Of a DNA stretch of 64,000 nt, positions 25,399 through 36,758 are shown piece by piece. Below the pieces are notes generated by a model. It had not been told where the DNA came from. It did no database searches and saw only the letters and a program-made list of their open reading frames with translations. Source of the stretch: Synergistaceae bacterium. Its GTDB lineage: Bacteria; Synergistota; Synergistia; Synergistales; Aminobacteriaceae. Made by a program: the position numbers and the translations under genes. The stretch covers positions 1 through 64,000 of the forward strand of contig JAHDLC010000023.1 of NCBI GenBank assembly GCA_018436595.1. The letters run 5' to 3'. Numbering within the stretch: the stretch's first letter is position 1; each line of letters starts with the position of its first letter.

Positions 25399-27828
25399 GT
25401 GGTACCCGATCAGACCCTGAGTCTCGACCAGGTCATTCTTTCAAGCCCGGCCGTCCTGATGGGCGGGAGGATGGAGGACACGCCCCGCGTGGATTTCGTC
25501 ACGGGGAACATTGCCCTGTTCGGCTTTTCCCCCGGTGACTTGACGGAAGGCCGGGTGACCCCGGAAACCCTCATTCTCGAAGAAGACCGGGAGACTGCCC
25601 GCCGGGCCCTGGCCGAGTGCGTTTCATCCGGCGCCGCGGAATGCCTTCGGGAATACCTCCTGGAGACATCCTCCGGAGAGGCGCGTCCCGTGCGGGATCA
25701 CAGGGTTTTCCACCGGGACGGGGCGGGAAAGATTTTTGCCTGGCAGTCCACCCTCCTGGACATCACGGACAGGAAAAACTGGGAACAGGAGAACCGCCGG
25801 ATGGAGGAGAACCTGTCTGCCGTGCTGGCCGCCTCCAGGATCTGGGCGTGGGAGTACCTCCCGGAGACGGACGAACTTGTGGGTTCAGGCTGCTTCCCCG
25901 TGGACGGCAGCAGACAGTCAAGGCTCTGCCTTTCCCGTAAGAAACTCTGGGAGGATATTGTCTCTCCGCCGGATCTGGCCAGGATAGAGGAATCCTGGGC
26001 CCGTCTTCTGGAAGGAGAGACAGGTTTTTCCGCAGTGGAACACCCGGTTCTGCGGCCGGATGGAACTCAGGGCTGGGTATCCGTCAGGGCTTTTCCCCGG
26101 CTGGATGAAAAGGGCCGGGTTGCGGCGGTGACGGGCCTGACCGTGGACATCACCTCCCTGAAAGAAACCCTTCACAGGACTGATTCCCAGAACAGGCGTT
26201 TTGAACTGCTGCGTTCCCTGTCCCTCGGGATGATGGAGGACCTTGATACGGATTCACTGCTGGAGAGGATTCTCCGGGGCGCCGTGGAGTTCGCCGGATC
26301 GGGGAACGGAGTGATCTCCCTGCTGGAGCAGGGTGGGACCGTGCTCCGCCACAGGTGCGCCGTCGGCCTTCACGAGGCCATGGTGGGGGAAGGGCGCCCT
26401 GCGGCGGAGGGCATGAGCGGGCGGGCGCTCCGGGAGCGGCGTCGGCTTTTTGCGAAGGACTACCGCTCATGGGAGGGGCGGATTGCCGATCCCAGGTTCG
26501 ACTCCATTACCGCCAACATTGTCCTGCCGCTCTTTTCCGGCCCCCACGACTTCGGCACGGTGGGCATCCATTTCACGGGTGAATGCCCGGACCTCGACGA
26601 CTCCTTTTTCGCCTCCCTCGACCAGTTCGCCGCCGCTGCCTCCATTGCCCTGGAAAACGCCAGGCTCCACGAGGCATCCCAGCGGGAGATCAGGGAAAAA
26701 ATCCGTGCCCAGGAGAGGCTTACTGTCCATGCCGGGCTTGCCGCTGCCTCGGCTGAAGCGTCCGGATTCCTTCTCTCCCAGGACCACGGCGGAACGGCCC
26801 TCGGCCGGGCGCTGGCTTCCCTGGCGGAAGCCTCGGGGGCCGGGCGGGCCGTCCTTCTCAGAAACGTGGCGCAAGACGGCCTTGCCGAAGTGGTTGCCGG
26901 GGGAGAAGGAGGAGCGGGCCTTCCCTGCTCCGTGGAGGATGGTCCGGTCCGGGCGGAGGAATATCCCCTTCTCTTCGGGCACCTCACCTCCGGCCGGACC
27001 TACCTCGGTCCCCTGAACCGGGATGCGGGGCCGGGAATCGCCGGGGTTCCCATTTTCATCCGGTCCGCGTTCTGGGGATTCCTCGCCCTGCTCTTTCCGG
27101 ACGGGGCCCCCTGTTATTCGGCCGGAGAGCTGGATGTCCTCAGGACGGCGGCCTACAACCTGGCGGTCTCCATGGTCCGGTGGGAAGCGGACGACAGGGT
27201 GAAAGAGGGCTATGAAAGGCTGCAGAAGACTTTCGACGACGTGATCCGCACCATGGGCTTCATCGTCGGGAGAAAGGACCCCTATACTATAGAACACCAG
27301 GAGCGGGTGGCCGTCCTGGCCCGCGGGATCGGTGCCGTTATGGGGCTTGACCCCTGGCGGCTGGAAGGCCTTCGCATCTGCTCCCTGGTCCACGACGTGG
27401 GGAAGGTGGAGATCCCCGGGGAGATCCTGAGCAAGCCGGGGAGGCTGTCCCCCATGGAGTTCGAGCTGATCAAGACCCATGCCCAGTCGGGGTACGACAT
27501 CCTGAAGGAGGTCGATTTCCCCTGGCCCGTGGCGGAGGTCGCCCGGCAGCACCACGAGCGCATGGACGGTTCCGGGTACCCCCGGGGGCTGAAAGGGGAG
27601 GAGATCCTGCCTGAGGCCCGGATCCTCGCCGTGGCGGACGTGGTGGAGGCCATGTCGTCCCACCGGCCCTACCGGCCATCCCTCGGCCTGGAAACCGCCG
27701 TGGCGGAGATCGGGAGAAAACGGGGAACGGCTTTCGACCCGTCGGTCGTGGACGCCTGTATGGAGGTCCTCCGGAAAAATCCGGGGGTCATCGCCGGCGA
27801 AGTGAAATCCTTCGGAAGAGGAGGATGA
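25399..27828 (+). CDS. PAS-PAS-GAF-GAF-HD-GYP signalling protein (paralogue 1)
   Basis: An 809-residue cytoplasmic sensor-phosphodiesterase. Residues about 1-130 and 140-265 are PAS/PAC modules (GKIFAWQSTLLDITDRK; GRVAAVTGLTVDITSLKE). Residues about 275-435 and 445-600 are GAF-like. Residues about 620-790 are an HD-GYP domain with HDVGKVEIP and HHERMDGSGYPRGLKGEE. I chose the GTG at 25399: it follows GGAAGGAGGG and aligns with the start of the downstream paralogue. It should hydrolyse c-di-GMP. The next gene starts 8 nt after the stop and is highly similar along its whole length. Confidence 0.88.
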   Translation: MVPDQTLSLDQVILSSPAVLMGGRMEDTPRVDFVTGNIALFGFSPGDLTEGRVTPETLILEEDRETARRALAECVSSGAAECLREYLLETSSGEARPVRDHRVFHRDGAGKIFAWQSTLLDITDRKNWEQENRRMEENLSAVLAASRIWAWEYLPETDELVGSGCFPVDGSRQSRLCLSRKKLWEDIVSPPDLARIEESWARLLEGETGFSAVEHPVLRPDGTQGWVSVRAFPRLDEKGRVAAVTGLTVDITSLKETLHRTDSQNRRFELLRSLSLGMMEDLDTDSLLERILRGAVEFAGSGNGVISLLEQGGTVLRHRCAVGLHEAMVGEGRPAAEGMSGRALRERRRLFAKDYRSWEGRIADPRFDSITANIVLPLFSGPHDFGTVGIHFTGECPDLDDSFFASLDQFAAAASIALENARLHEASQREIREKIRAQERLTVHAGLAAASAEASGFLLSQDHGGTALGRALASLAEASGAGRAVLLRNVAQDGLAEVVAGGEGGAGLPCSVEDGPVRAEEYPLLFGHLTSGRTYLGPLNRDAGPGIAGVPIFIRSAFWGFLALLFPDGAPCYSAGELDVLRTAAYNLAVSMVRWEADDRVKEGYERLQKTFDDVIRTMGFIVGRKDPYTIEHQERVAVLARGIGAVMGLDPWRLEGLRICSLVHDVGKVEIPGEILSKPGRLSPMEFELIKTHAQSGYDILKEVDFPWPVAEVARQHHERMDGSGYPRGLKGEEILPEARILAVADVVEAMSSHRPYRPSLGLETAVAEIGRKRGTAFDPSVVDACMEVLRKNPGVIAGEVKSFGRGG

Positions 27829-27835
27829 GAGAATC

Positions 27836-30286
27836 ATGAGCGACACAGCCGTTCTCAGCCTTGACCGGATCATTGCCTCCAGCCCCGTGGTGATTCTCTG
27901 GGGCGAGCCGGAGGAGCGTCATCCGGTAGATTTCGTCACCGGGAACATCGCCCGTTTCGGCTATACCGTTTCCGAGATCGTCCTGGAGGAAATTCCCTTT
28001 CTGTCCCTTCTCCTTCCCGAAGACAGGGATCGGGTGAAGGAGGAATTTTTCGGGGCGGTCCGGGAGAATGCCCCTTCGATCCTGCTGGAGTACCGGATCG
28101 TTACCAGGGCAGGTGAGGTCCGGTGGATCGAGGATCGGACGGCCTTTCACCGGGACGGGAACGGAAAGGCTTTCGCCTACCAGTCCAGCCTGCTGGATGT
28201 CACCGACCGGAAAACCGCCGAGCTTCGGGCCAGGGAGAGCGAGGAGAGGCTCTCCAGGGTCCTCGCCGCCTCAAAGGTGGGGATCTGGGAATATTTTCCC
28301 GGGAGCGACAGCTTCTCCGGTTCCGGCCACGGCGAAATCCTCAGGCTGGAGGACGGGGAGTTCCCCCTGTCCAGGGAGGAGCTCTTCGCCCGGACCCTTT
28401 CACCGAAGGAAAACGATGGGGCCGAAACGGCCTGGGAACGCTTCCTTTCAGGGGAGGACTCCTTCCTCGACGTGGAGTGCAGGGCGACCCTGCCTGACGG
28501 CACTTCCCGATGGGTGGTCTTCAAGGGGTTCCCCGTCAGGAACGGGGAAGGGAGCTTGCTCCGGGTGACGGGACTCACCATCGACATCACGAGTCTCAAG
28601 GAGGCCGAGCTCCGGGCTGAAGCCCAGAACAGGCGGCTTGAACTGCTCCATTCCATGTTTCTTTCCTTTATGGAGGAGCTGGACTCCACCGCCCTCCTGG
28701 AGCGCATCCTGACGAAGGCCTGCGAGCTCGCCGGGACGGAGCACGGATCCCTTTCCGTTTACCAGGAAAAGAAGAACACCTTCCTCAGGGTCTTCGGCAC
28801 GGGGCTCTATGCTCCCATGGTGAACGAGAGCCGTCCCGCCTTCGTGGGCATTTCCGGATATGTTTTCAAAAAAAAGAAAAGGATCATCATCCGGGATTAC
28901 CGGAACCATCCAGGGCGGACCCCCGACGAAAGGCTGTCGGAGATTACCACCATCATCGCCATGCCCTTTTTCCAGGGGAAGAAGTTCATGGGAGTCCTGT
29001 CCATTGCCTACACGGACGGCTTCCCCGAGATAGACGCGGAGATGCTGGCCTCCCTGGACCAGTTTGCCGCGGCGGCGTCCATCGCTCTGGAAAACGCAAG
29101 GCTCTACGAGGGGTCCCGGCGGGAGCTCGAGGAGAGAAAACGGGCCGAGGAGCGTCTCCGGTTTCATGGAAAGCTTGTTGAGGCAGCGGCGGAGGGAGCA
29201 AGCTTCCTTCTCTCCCTGGAGAACGGGGAACAGGCTCTGAACTTTGCCCTGCGGAGCCTTGGGGAAGCCCTCGGAGCCCGGAGGACCAATCTCTTCCGCA
29301 ACTGCACCGGCCAGGACGGGACGAAAAATGTCCGTCTCCTGGCCCGGTCTTCTGCGTCCTGGACCAGGGGAGACCCCATTCTTCCGGAGACCCTTTCGTG
29401 GGAAGAAAACCTCTCCGCCGTCTACACCCTCCTCGCGGAGGGGGGGATTTACACCGGGCCGATTTCCGGCTTCGGCTCCATTCCGGAGGGGCCTGTTCCG
29501 GATGCCGGCCCCGTCTGGTTCATGGCCGTTCCCATCCTCTTCCGGTCGGAGTTCTGGGGGTTCCTCGGCTTCAGCTTCGAGGGAAGGGAGATACCTGTCA
29601 GGGCAGACGAGACGGACGTGCTCCGGGCCGCGGCCTACAACCTGGCCGCCTCGGTGATACGCTGGGAGTCGGAGCAGGAAGTGCTCCGGAGCTACGAAAA
29701 ACTGCGGAACACATTCAACGACGTGATCCGGACCATGGGGCAGATCGTAGGCAAGAAGGACCCCTACACCATCGAGCACCAGGAGCGGGTTGCCCTGCTG
29801 GCCACGGAAATCGGCGCCGCCCTGGGGCTGGACGGCGAGCGGCTCGAAGGGCTCCGCATCGCCGGACTGGTGCACGACGTGGGAAAAGTGGAAATTCCCA
29901 GCGAGATCCTCAGCAAGCCCGGACGGCTGTCTCCCCTGGAGTTCGAGCTTATCAAGACCCATGCCGGCTCGAGCTACGACATTCTCAGGGAGATCGACTT
30001 CCCCTGGCCGGTGGCGGAAATTGCCCGGCAGCATCACGAAAAGCTCGACGGATCGGGCTACCCGAGGGGACTGAAGAGTGATGAGATTCTGCTCGAAGCC
30101 AGAATACTCACCGTCGCCGACGTGGTGGAGGCCATGGCGTCCCATCGGCCCTACCGCCCGTCCCTCGGCCTGGAGGCTGCCCTGGGAGAGATAGAGAAGA
30201 ACAGCGGAATCCTCTATGACCCCGTTGTAGTGCGGGCCTGCGCTGCCGTGCTGGAAAACAGCCCCGGCATTCTCGGCGCTAGCTGA
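27836..30286 (+). CDS. PAS-PAS-GAF-GAF-HD-GYP signalling protein (paralogue 2)
   Basis: An 816-residue tandem paralogue of the preceding gene with the same domain order and highest similarity in the HD-GYP region. The HD-GYP shows HDVGKVEIPSEILSKPGRL and HHEKLDGSGYPRGLKSDE, with catalytic residues intact. The GAF segments (SVYQEKKNTFLRVFGTGL; DQFAAAASIALENARLYEG) are more divergent from paralogue 1 than the output domain, which suggests different inputs feeding the same output. It is probably cotranscribed with paralogue 1. The 3' end overlaps the convergent MFS gene by 8 nt. Confidence 0.88.
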   Translation: MSDTAVLSLDRIIASSPVVILWGEPEERHPVDFVTGNIARFGYTVSEIVLEEIPFLSLLLPEDRDRVKEEFFGAVRENAPSILLEYRIVTRAGEVRWIEDRTAFHRDGNGKAFAYQSSLLDVTDRKTAELRARESEERLSRVLAASKVGIWEYFPGSDSFSGSGHGEILRLEDGEFPLSREELFARTLSPKENDGAETAWERFLSGEDSFLDVECRATLPDGTSRWVVFKGFPVRNGEGSLLRVTGLTIDITSLKEAELRAEAQNRRLELLHSMFLSFMEELDSTALLERILTKACELAGTEHGSLSVYQEKKNTFLRVFGTGLYAPMVNESRPAFVGISGYVFKKKKRIIIRDYRNHPGRTPDERLSEITTIIAMPFFQGKKFMGVLSIAYTDGFPEIDAEMLASLDQFAAAASIALENARLYEGSRRELEERKRAEERLRFHGKLVEAAAEGASFLLSLENGEQALNFALRSLGEALGARRTNLFRNCTGQDGTKNVRLLARSSASWTRGDPILPETLSWEENLSAVYTLLAEGGIYTGPISGFGSIPEGPVPDAGPVWFMAVPILFRSEFWGFLGFSFEGREIPVRADETDVLRAAAYNLAASVIRWESEQEVLRSYEKLRNTFNDVIRTMGQIVGKKDPYTIEHQERVALLATEIGAALGLDGERLEGLRIAGLVHDVGKVEIPSEILSKPGRLSPLEFELIKTHAGSSYDILREIDFPWPVAEIARQHHEKLDGSGYPRGLKSDEILLEARILTVADVVEAMASHRPYRPSLGLEAALGEIEKNSGILYDPVVVRACAAVLENSPGILGAS

Positions 30287-31577
30287 GGCCCCTGGGATTT
30301 CTCAGGGCTCTCAGGGAGAAAAGACTTCCGAGGATGACCAGGGTGACCAGGGTAAAGCAGACCAGGAAGCCCAGGGAGGTCAGCTCCCCTGGCTGTTCGC
30401 CCGGGAAAAGACTGATGATCGCCCCCGTTCCCCACTGGAACACCACGGCGAGAACGATGACTACCGTGTTCATTGTCCCGAGAAGGGCCCCTGTGTTCGC
30501 CCCTCCCGCCTGCTCCTTGGTGGCCGAGGCGTAATGCACTGCGCAGAGTCCGTTGGCCGCACCGACGCAGAAGCCGCACACCCCCGCCAGGGGAAGGGGC
30601 AGCCGAAAGGCCACTGAAAGGACCAGGGCTGTCCACGAGAGGCCGTTGAAAAGGGACCAGAAGCGCATGGCCCTAAACCTGTCTTCCGCCCTCCCCCAGA
30701 ACCTCCCGAGCATCACCGTTCCCAGGAACATGCCGATACTGATGAGGGACGCCCAGTTCCTGGCCTCCGATGCGGGAACGCCGAAGGCCGTCCGGTACCA
30801 CGACACTGCCCAGAGCCCCTGGTAGGAGAGCTGGGCCGACGCCGAGACAGACCAGACGACCAGCAAATTTCTCAGGTAGGGTGACGAGACGATCATGCCG
30901 AAGGCCTCCCGGAGCCTGGAGATGACCGACCGGGGGGGCTGTCCGGCGAAAACCGGCCGTGCGGGCACGGGGTCGTAAGCCCTTTCCTTCCAGAGCAGGA
31001 AGGCCATGGCGAGGCTGACTCCGGCAAGCCCGGCAAAGGTGGAGGACAGCCCCAGGGCGTCCAGGAACCACCCGAGAGGGGCGACGGAGACGATGGCGCC
31101 GAGGGCTCCCAGGGCCAGGGTAATGCTTGAATAGAAGACGTACCTGTCCGGAGTGAAAGCACTTGCCTGGTAGACAAGGGCTCCTCCGTACATGGGGGCG
31201 AGGCCGATTCCCGTGAGGAGCCGCCAGGCTCCGAGGGAGAAGGGCGAGGGCTCGAAGACGAGCAGGGCCGTTCCGGCGGCCGCCAGGGCCATGCCCCCCG
31301 CCATGACCCTCAGGGGGCCGAACCGGTCGTGAAGGGCCCCCGACACGGCCTGCATGACAGCATAGGCGTAGTAGTACAGGCTGGAGAGAAATCCCGTGAG
31401 AGCAGCTCCCATACCGATGCGGGCCGCCTGTTCCGGCAGGACCACCGAGGCCGAAACCCTGAAAAAGAAAGAAAAAAAGTAGGCCGTCACCAGGCAGCCG
31501 AAGAGAAAATGGGCCTTCCCCGGTGAGAGGGCGCTCGCGCCGGCAGATTCGCTTGACCTGGATAAACTGTTTTTCAT
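30279..31577 (-). CDS. Major facilitator superfamily transporter
   Basis: A 432-residue 12-helix MFS protein. The conserved loop after helix 2 reads SGALHDRFGPLRVMAGG, equivalent to the family A-motif, and the N-terminal FFFRVSASVVLPEQAARIG resembles organic-anion/cyanate-type MFS carriers. I chose the ATG at 31577, preceded by AAGGAG, over a longer reading whose first 88 residues look non-coding. The substrate is unknown. It is divergent from the DtxR-type regulator, so iron-linked control is possible but not shown. Confidence 0.88.
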   Translation of the reverse strand: MKNSLSRSSESAGASALSPGKAHFLFGCLVTAYFFSFFFRVSASVVLPEQAARIGMGAALTGFLSSLYYYAYAVMQAVSGALHDRFGPLRVMAGGMALAAAGTALLVFEPSPFSLGAWRLLTGIGLAPMYGGALVYQASAFTPDRYVFYSSITLALGALGAIVSVAPLGWFLDALGLSSTFAGLAGVSLAMAFLLWKERAYDPVPARPVFAGQPPRSVISRLREAFGMIVSSPYLRNLLVVWSVSASAQLSYQGLWAVSWYRTAFGVPASEARNWASLISIGMFLGTVMLGRFWGRAEDRFRAMRFWSLFNGLSWTALVLSVAFRLPLPLAGVCGFCVGAANGLCAVHYASATKEQAGGANTGALLGTMNTVVIVLAVVFQWGTGAIISLFPGEQPGELTSLGFLVCFTLVTLVILGSLFSLRALRNPRGLS

Positions 31578-31723
31578 GAAAATATCTCCTTGTGGAATTC
31601 TGTGGCCGATATTGACAAGCTTCCGGGAAGGATAGCATCCTTTCCCTCCGAAGTCCACGGGGAGGACCTCCCGTGAATCGAGTTGTCGGAATTCTCTTTG
31701 ATCCGCAGGCCGCTGAAACGGTC

Positions 31724-31785
31724 TTGACAAAGGGAAAAGAAAAAAGTAAGATGTGTCTAACCTGAAAGTGAGTGAACTCTCACTT
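31724..31785 (+). promoter_or_regulatory. Promoter and candidate operators of the dtxR-feo operon
   Basis: TTGACA (31724-31729) and TAAGAT (31747-31752) have 17-nt spacing. Just downstream are TCTAACCTGA (31756-31765), which resembles half of a DtxR box, and a perfect 7-bp dyad AAGTGAG/CTCACTT with a 6-nt centre (31766-31785). A related box, TTAAGTTAGA in reverse orientation, precedes the second feoA. Metal-dependent autorepression is a reasonable inference. Confidence 0.6.
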
Positions 31786-31801
31786 CTTAAGGAGGCAGTA
31801 C

Positions 31802-32473
31802 ATGGCCGTATCCTCGAGGATAGAAGACTACATGGAGACAATCTTCGCCCTGGAGATTTCAGGGAAGGAGGCTACGGTGACCGATCTCGCCAACACCCTG
31901 GGTGTCGCCAAGGCGACGGTGGTCGCCGCCGTGAGGCGGCTGGTGGCCGCGTCCATGGTCACCCACGAGCGGTACGGCGCCCTGCGGCTCACCGGGGCGG
32001 GGAGGGAGCGGGCTCTTCACATCTACAGGCGCCACGAGCACCTGACCTTCCTTTTCCAGGACATTCTCGGCTTCGAGCGGGAGCGGGCCATGGCCATGGC
32101 CTGCGCCATGGAGCACGAGATGGACGAAAAGTCGGAGGCGCGGATACTGGGGTTTGTGGATTATCTCGTCCGGGCCCGGAGGGACGGCCGGGAATGGATT
32201 CAGGATCTTCTTTCCGTCATGGGCGACGAGCGGAAGCTGCCCCGTCCCCTTTCCATGATCCCGAAGGGAGAGAAGGGCGTGGTCTCCAGGGTGACTGCCG
32301 ACGGACCGCTCCGCATGAGGCTCTTCGAAATGGGATTTGTGCCGGGCACCGTGGTGGTCAGAACGGGGGAGGCTCCCTTGGGGGATCCCCTGACGGTGGA
32401 TGTGCGGGGGGCCGAAGTGGCCCTCAGGAGAATAGAGGCGGCATCGGTCTGGATATGCGCGTCTCCCGAATGA
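31802..32473 (+). CDS. DtxR/MntR-family metalloregulator with C-terminal FeoA domain
   Basis: A 223-residue repressor. Residues 1-65 form the winged helix (SSRIEDYMETIFALE; VTDLANTLGVAKATVVAAVRR). Residues 66-140 form the metal-binding/dimerisation domain (HIYRRHEHLTFLFQDILGFE and MEHEMDE). Residues about 148-223 form an SH3-like FeoA domain (MRLFEMGFVPGTVVV). D9 and E12 correspond to the Mn/Fe ligands of MntR. The ATG follows AAGGAGG. It is first in the feo cluster, so it probably senses Fe2+ or Mn2+ and represses iron uptake. Confidence 0.9.
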   Translation: MAVSSRIEDYMETIFALEISGKEATVTDLANTLGVAKATVVAAVRRLVAASMVTHERYGALRLTGAGRERALHIYRRHEHLTFLFQDILGFERERAMAMACAMEHEMDEKSEARILGFVDYLVRARRDGREWIQDLLSVMGDERKLPRPLSMIPKGEKGVVSRVTADGPLRMRLFEMGFVPGTVVVRTGEAPLGDPLTVDVRGAEVALRRIEAASVWICASPE

Positions 32474-32497
32474 GATGCGCCGGGGGGAGGAAGGAAA

Positions 32498-32722
32498 ATG
32501 TGTCCCATAACGGTTATGCCTGAAGGAAGCGAAGTCACGGTGGCAAGGGTCACGGGCGGCGGTGAGGCCTCGAAAAGGCTCTCCGAGCTGGGGCTTGTTC
32601 CCGGAGTGCAGGTCAGCGTTGTTCAGAACGGCGGAGGTCCCCTTCTTCTCAAAGTCGGAGATTCCAGGTTCGCCCTCGGCCAGGGGATGGCGCTGAAGGT
32701 TTTCGTGGACGGTGCCTGCTGA
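32498..32722 (+). CDS. feoA: FeoA-domain protein
   Basis: A 74-residue SH3-like FeoA with KRLSELGLVPGVQVSVVQ and FALGQGMALKVFV, the typical loop motifs. FeoA modulates the FeoB iron channel in the cytoplasm. It begins 24 nt after the regulator gene and is followed by a terminator-like hairpin, so part of the transcripts may end here. Confidence 0.88.
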   Translation: MCPITVMPEGSEVTVARVTGGGEASKRLSELGLVPGVQVSVVQNGGGPLLLKVGDSRFALGQGMALKVFVDGAC

Positions 32723-32743
32723 TAACACACTACGGACGAAAGA

Positions 32744-32765
32744 AGAACCGGGAGGTTCTTTTTTT
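32744..32765 (+). terminator. Intrinsic terminator between the two feoA genes
   Basis: AGAACC (32744-32749), loop GGGA, GGTTCT (32754-32759), then six T residues. Confidence 0.75.
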
Positions 32766-32773
32766 CAGCGGAA

Positions 32774-32786
32774 AACTTAAGTTAGA
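32774..32786 (+). promoter_or_regulatory. Candidate DtxR-type box upstream of second feoA
   Basis: Perfect palindrome AACTTAAGTT (32774-32783) overlapping TTAAGTTAGA (32777-32786). The latter is the reverse complement of TCTAACTTAA, related to TCTAACCTGA in the dtxR promoter. It suggests shared metalloregulation. Confidence 0.4.
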
Positions 32787-32820
32787 TATGTTGAACATTA
32801 AAGAGATCGGAGGAGGTACT

Positions 32821-33113
32821 ATGGGAGCTTTTGGCGGATGCTGCGGAACCGTGACCGAGAAGACACTCAGTTCCCTTGCCGTGGGTGAGGGCGGCGTGGT
32901 TTCGAAAATCGGCGGGGACGGCGGGCTGAAGCGCCGTATTCTGGAAATGGGGCTTGTCCCCGGCACCGAGATACGGGTGGAGCGGAAGGCTCCCCTCAAC
33001 GATCCCGTGTCCGTGTGGTTCAGGGGGTACGAGCTCAGTCTGAGGGTCGACGAAGCGAACGCGGTGTTCGTCCGTCCGAAGGGCTGCGCGGGCTGCAGCG
33101 GGGGGTGCAGGTG

Positions 33114-33114
<1 letters not shown>
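32821..33114 (+). CDS. feoA: FeoA-domain protein with Cys-rich ends
   Basis: A 97-residue second FeoA ([35 protein letters not shown]). It differs from the first by an N-terminal [14 protein letters not shown] and a C-terminal [10 protein letters not shown], each rich in Cys and possibly metal-binding. The ATG at 32821 follows GGAGGAGG. The stop overlaps the feoB ATG (GTGATG), so it is translationally coupled to FeoB and is the likelier FeoB partner. Confidence 0.88.
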
Positions 33115-35144
<2,030 letters not shown>

Positions 35145-35162
35145 GGAAAAGCACCTTTCCGG

Positions 35163-35194
35163 CCCCCTTCCCCGCCCGGGGAAGGGGGATTTTT
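35163..35194 (+). terminator. Intrinsic terminator after feoB
   Basis: CCCCCTTCCCC (35163-35173), loop GCCC, GGGGAAGGGGG (35178-35188), then ATTTTT. Confidence 0.95.
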
Positions 35195-35265
35195 CTTCCT
35201 TTTCCTCCCGGGTCTGGTAGAATGAGCGGAAAACACCAGCAGTACCGGCGAACAAGGAAAGGACG

Positions 35266-36150
35266 ATGGTGTCCATGGACCTTCTCTTCGAACCCCTCTC
35301 CCTGGAAAAAGCGGACCGCTACAGAGAACTGTACGAAGCCTGCCCCAGGCGCTCATCCTACTATTCCTTCGGCAGCCTCTGGGCCTGGCGGAACATCTTC
35401 GGCTTCTCCTGGGCCTTCAGGGAGGGCATGTGCTGGATACGGACCGATTCGGGCTCCCTGTGGGCCCCCGTGGGCCCCTGGGAAGCGGCGGACTGGCGGA
35501 AGATCCTCCCCGGGCTCTTTCCCGGGAGGGCTGAATTCTCCTATGCGCCGGACGGTCTGGCAAGGATATGGACGGAACTCTTCCGGGACAGGATCGTCGC
35601 CCGGGAAGTGCGCTCCCAGTGGGAGTATCTTCATTCCGTCCAGGATCTCATCGCCCTGAGGGGCAACCGCTTTTCCAGGAAGCGGAGTCACATCCGCCAG
35701 TTCGTGAAACATTACGCCTTCCGGTACCGCTCCCTGGGCCCAGACGACGGGGAGACCATTCTTGCCGCCCAGAGGCTGTGGCTCTCGGAGCGCTCCGAAT
35801 CCCCGGCCCTTCTCCGGGAGAACGGGGCGGTGGAGGAAATGATCCGGGAATGGAGGAACATCCCCGGTCTTCTCGGGGGGCTTCTCGAAGTGGACGGAAT
35901 GCCGGCGGCCTACACCATCGCCGAGGCAATCCCCGGAGACACGGTGATGATCCATTTCGAAAAGGCCCTGTCATCCTATAACGGCGCCTACCAGGCCATC
36001 AACCGCCTGTTTCTCCAGAACACCGCCCCCTCCTTCACTACGGTGAACCGGGAGGAAGACCTGGGAGACGAGGGGATGCGGGTGGCGAAGATGTCCTACC
36101 ATCCCGTGGGCTTTCTGAAAAAGTACATCCTCTCATGGTTCCCCGACTGA
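35266..36150 (+). CDS. DUF2156 (phosphatidylglycerol lysyltransferase-type GNAT) protein
   Basis: A 294-residue soluble protein with the DUF2156 double-GNAT fold. The line SSYYSFGSLWAWRNIFGFSW and the C-terminal FTTVNREEDLGDEGMRVAKMSYHPVGFLKKY are hallmarks. Members include the catalytic part of MprF-type aminoacyl-phosphatidylglycerol synthases, but this stand-alone form has no flippase helices. Start may be ATG 35266 or 35275. It overlaps the first pseudopilin gene by 16 nt, so it is in the type II secretion transcript, although a functional link is unclear. Confidence 0.85.
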   Translation: MVSMDLLFEPLSLEKADRYRELYEACPRRSSYYSFGSLWAWRNIFGFSWAFREGMCWIRTDSGSLWAPVGPWEAADWRKILPGLFPGRAEFSYAPDGLARIWTELFRDRIVAREVRSQWEYLHSVQDLIALRGNRFSRKRSHIRQFVKHYAFRYRSLGPDDGETILAAQRLWLSERSESPALLRENGAVEEMIREWRNIPGLLGGLLEVDGMPAAYTIAEAIPGDTVMIHFEKALSSYNGAYQAINRLFLQNTAPSFTTVNREEDLGDEGMRVAKMSYHPVGFLKKYILSWFPD

Positions 36151-36758
36151 CCCACTCCTCACTCTCCTGTCGTTCCGGGGGATTTACCCTGGCCGAAGTC
36201 CTGGTGGTCCTTGCCCTTTTCGGGCTTATCGCCGCCCTGGCCTTCGCCCCGTCGGTGGTCCTCGTCAGGGGACTCGAAGACACGAGAGCGGAGATGGCGA
36301 AGGAACAGGTTTCAGATTTTCTCCTGGGGCGGATCGCCGCGGAGATGCGTCTCTCCCCGCGCTCCTTCCCGGGCGGCCCGGCGGTGGCGGCCGTCAGGAA
36401 GGAGGTCCTCGGAGGCCTGGCCGACGACCGGATCGCCTTCTGGAGCGACTACGGCGGCGAGCCGGGAGTACGGGCATGGAAGGTGTTCCGCCCGGGAGCC
36501 GGCAGGGACGGAGCTCCCGGGGTATACCGCTGGATCCTTCCCCTGGCGTCCCCCGGGGCGGTGGACTGGGAGAACCTGAACCCTGCCGAAGGGAAGCTCA
36601 TCCTTCCGGGCGCGGACTTCCTCAGGATCTCCATTCTCTCCGCCGAAACGGGGGAATGGGGCGACGACTATGAAGGCCCGAGGCCGAGGGGCGTCCGCTT
36701 CGAGGCCCGGGCAGGGAAGGAGGCGTTTTCCCGTGAGGACTGGCTTCCTCCGGAATGA
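36135..36758 (+). CDS. Type II secretion minor pseudopilin, GspJ-like
   Basis: A 207-residue prepilin-like protein. A short leader ends in the processing site GGFTLAEVLVVLALFGLIAAL with Glu at mature position 5. The size and the following globular domain (SDFLLGRIAAEMRLSPRSFP) match GspJ. With the GspK-like protein encoded next it should form the pseudopilus tip. The ATG lies inside the upstream DUF2156 gene. The assignment to J rather than another minor pseudopilin rests on size and on its position next to gspK. Confidence 0.75.
   Translation: MVPRLTHSSLSCRSGGFTLAEVLVVLALFGLIAALAFAPSVVLVRGLEDTRAEMAKEQVSDFLLGRIAAEMRLSPRSFPGGPAVAAVRKEVLGGLADDRIAFWSDYGGEPGVRAWKVFRPGAGRDGAPGVYRWILPLASPGAVDWENLNPAEGKLILPGADFLRISILSAETGEWGDDYEGPRPRGVRFEARAGKEAFSREDWLPPE

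Noticed and set aside
31578-31841. 88-residue N-terminal extension of the MFS transporter
   Set aside because: It overlaps the divergent promoter of the dtxR operon. ATG 31577 has AAGGAG upstream and starts a normal MFS N-terminus.
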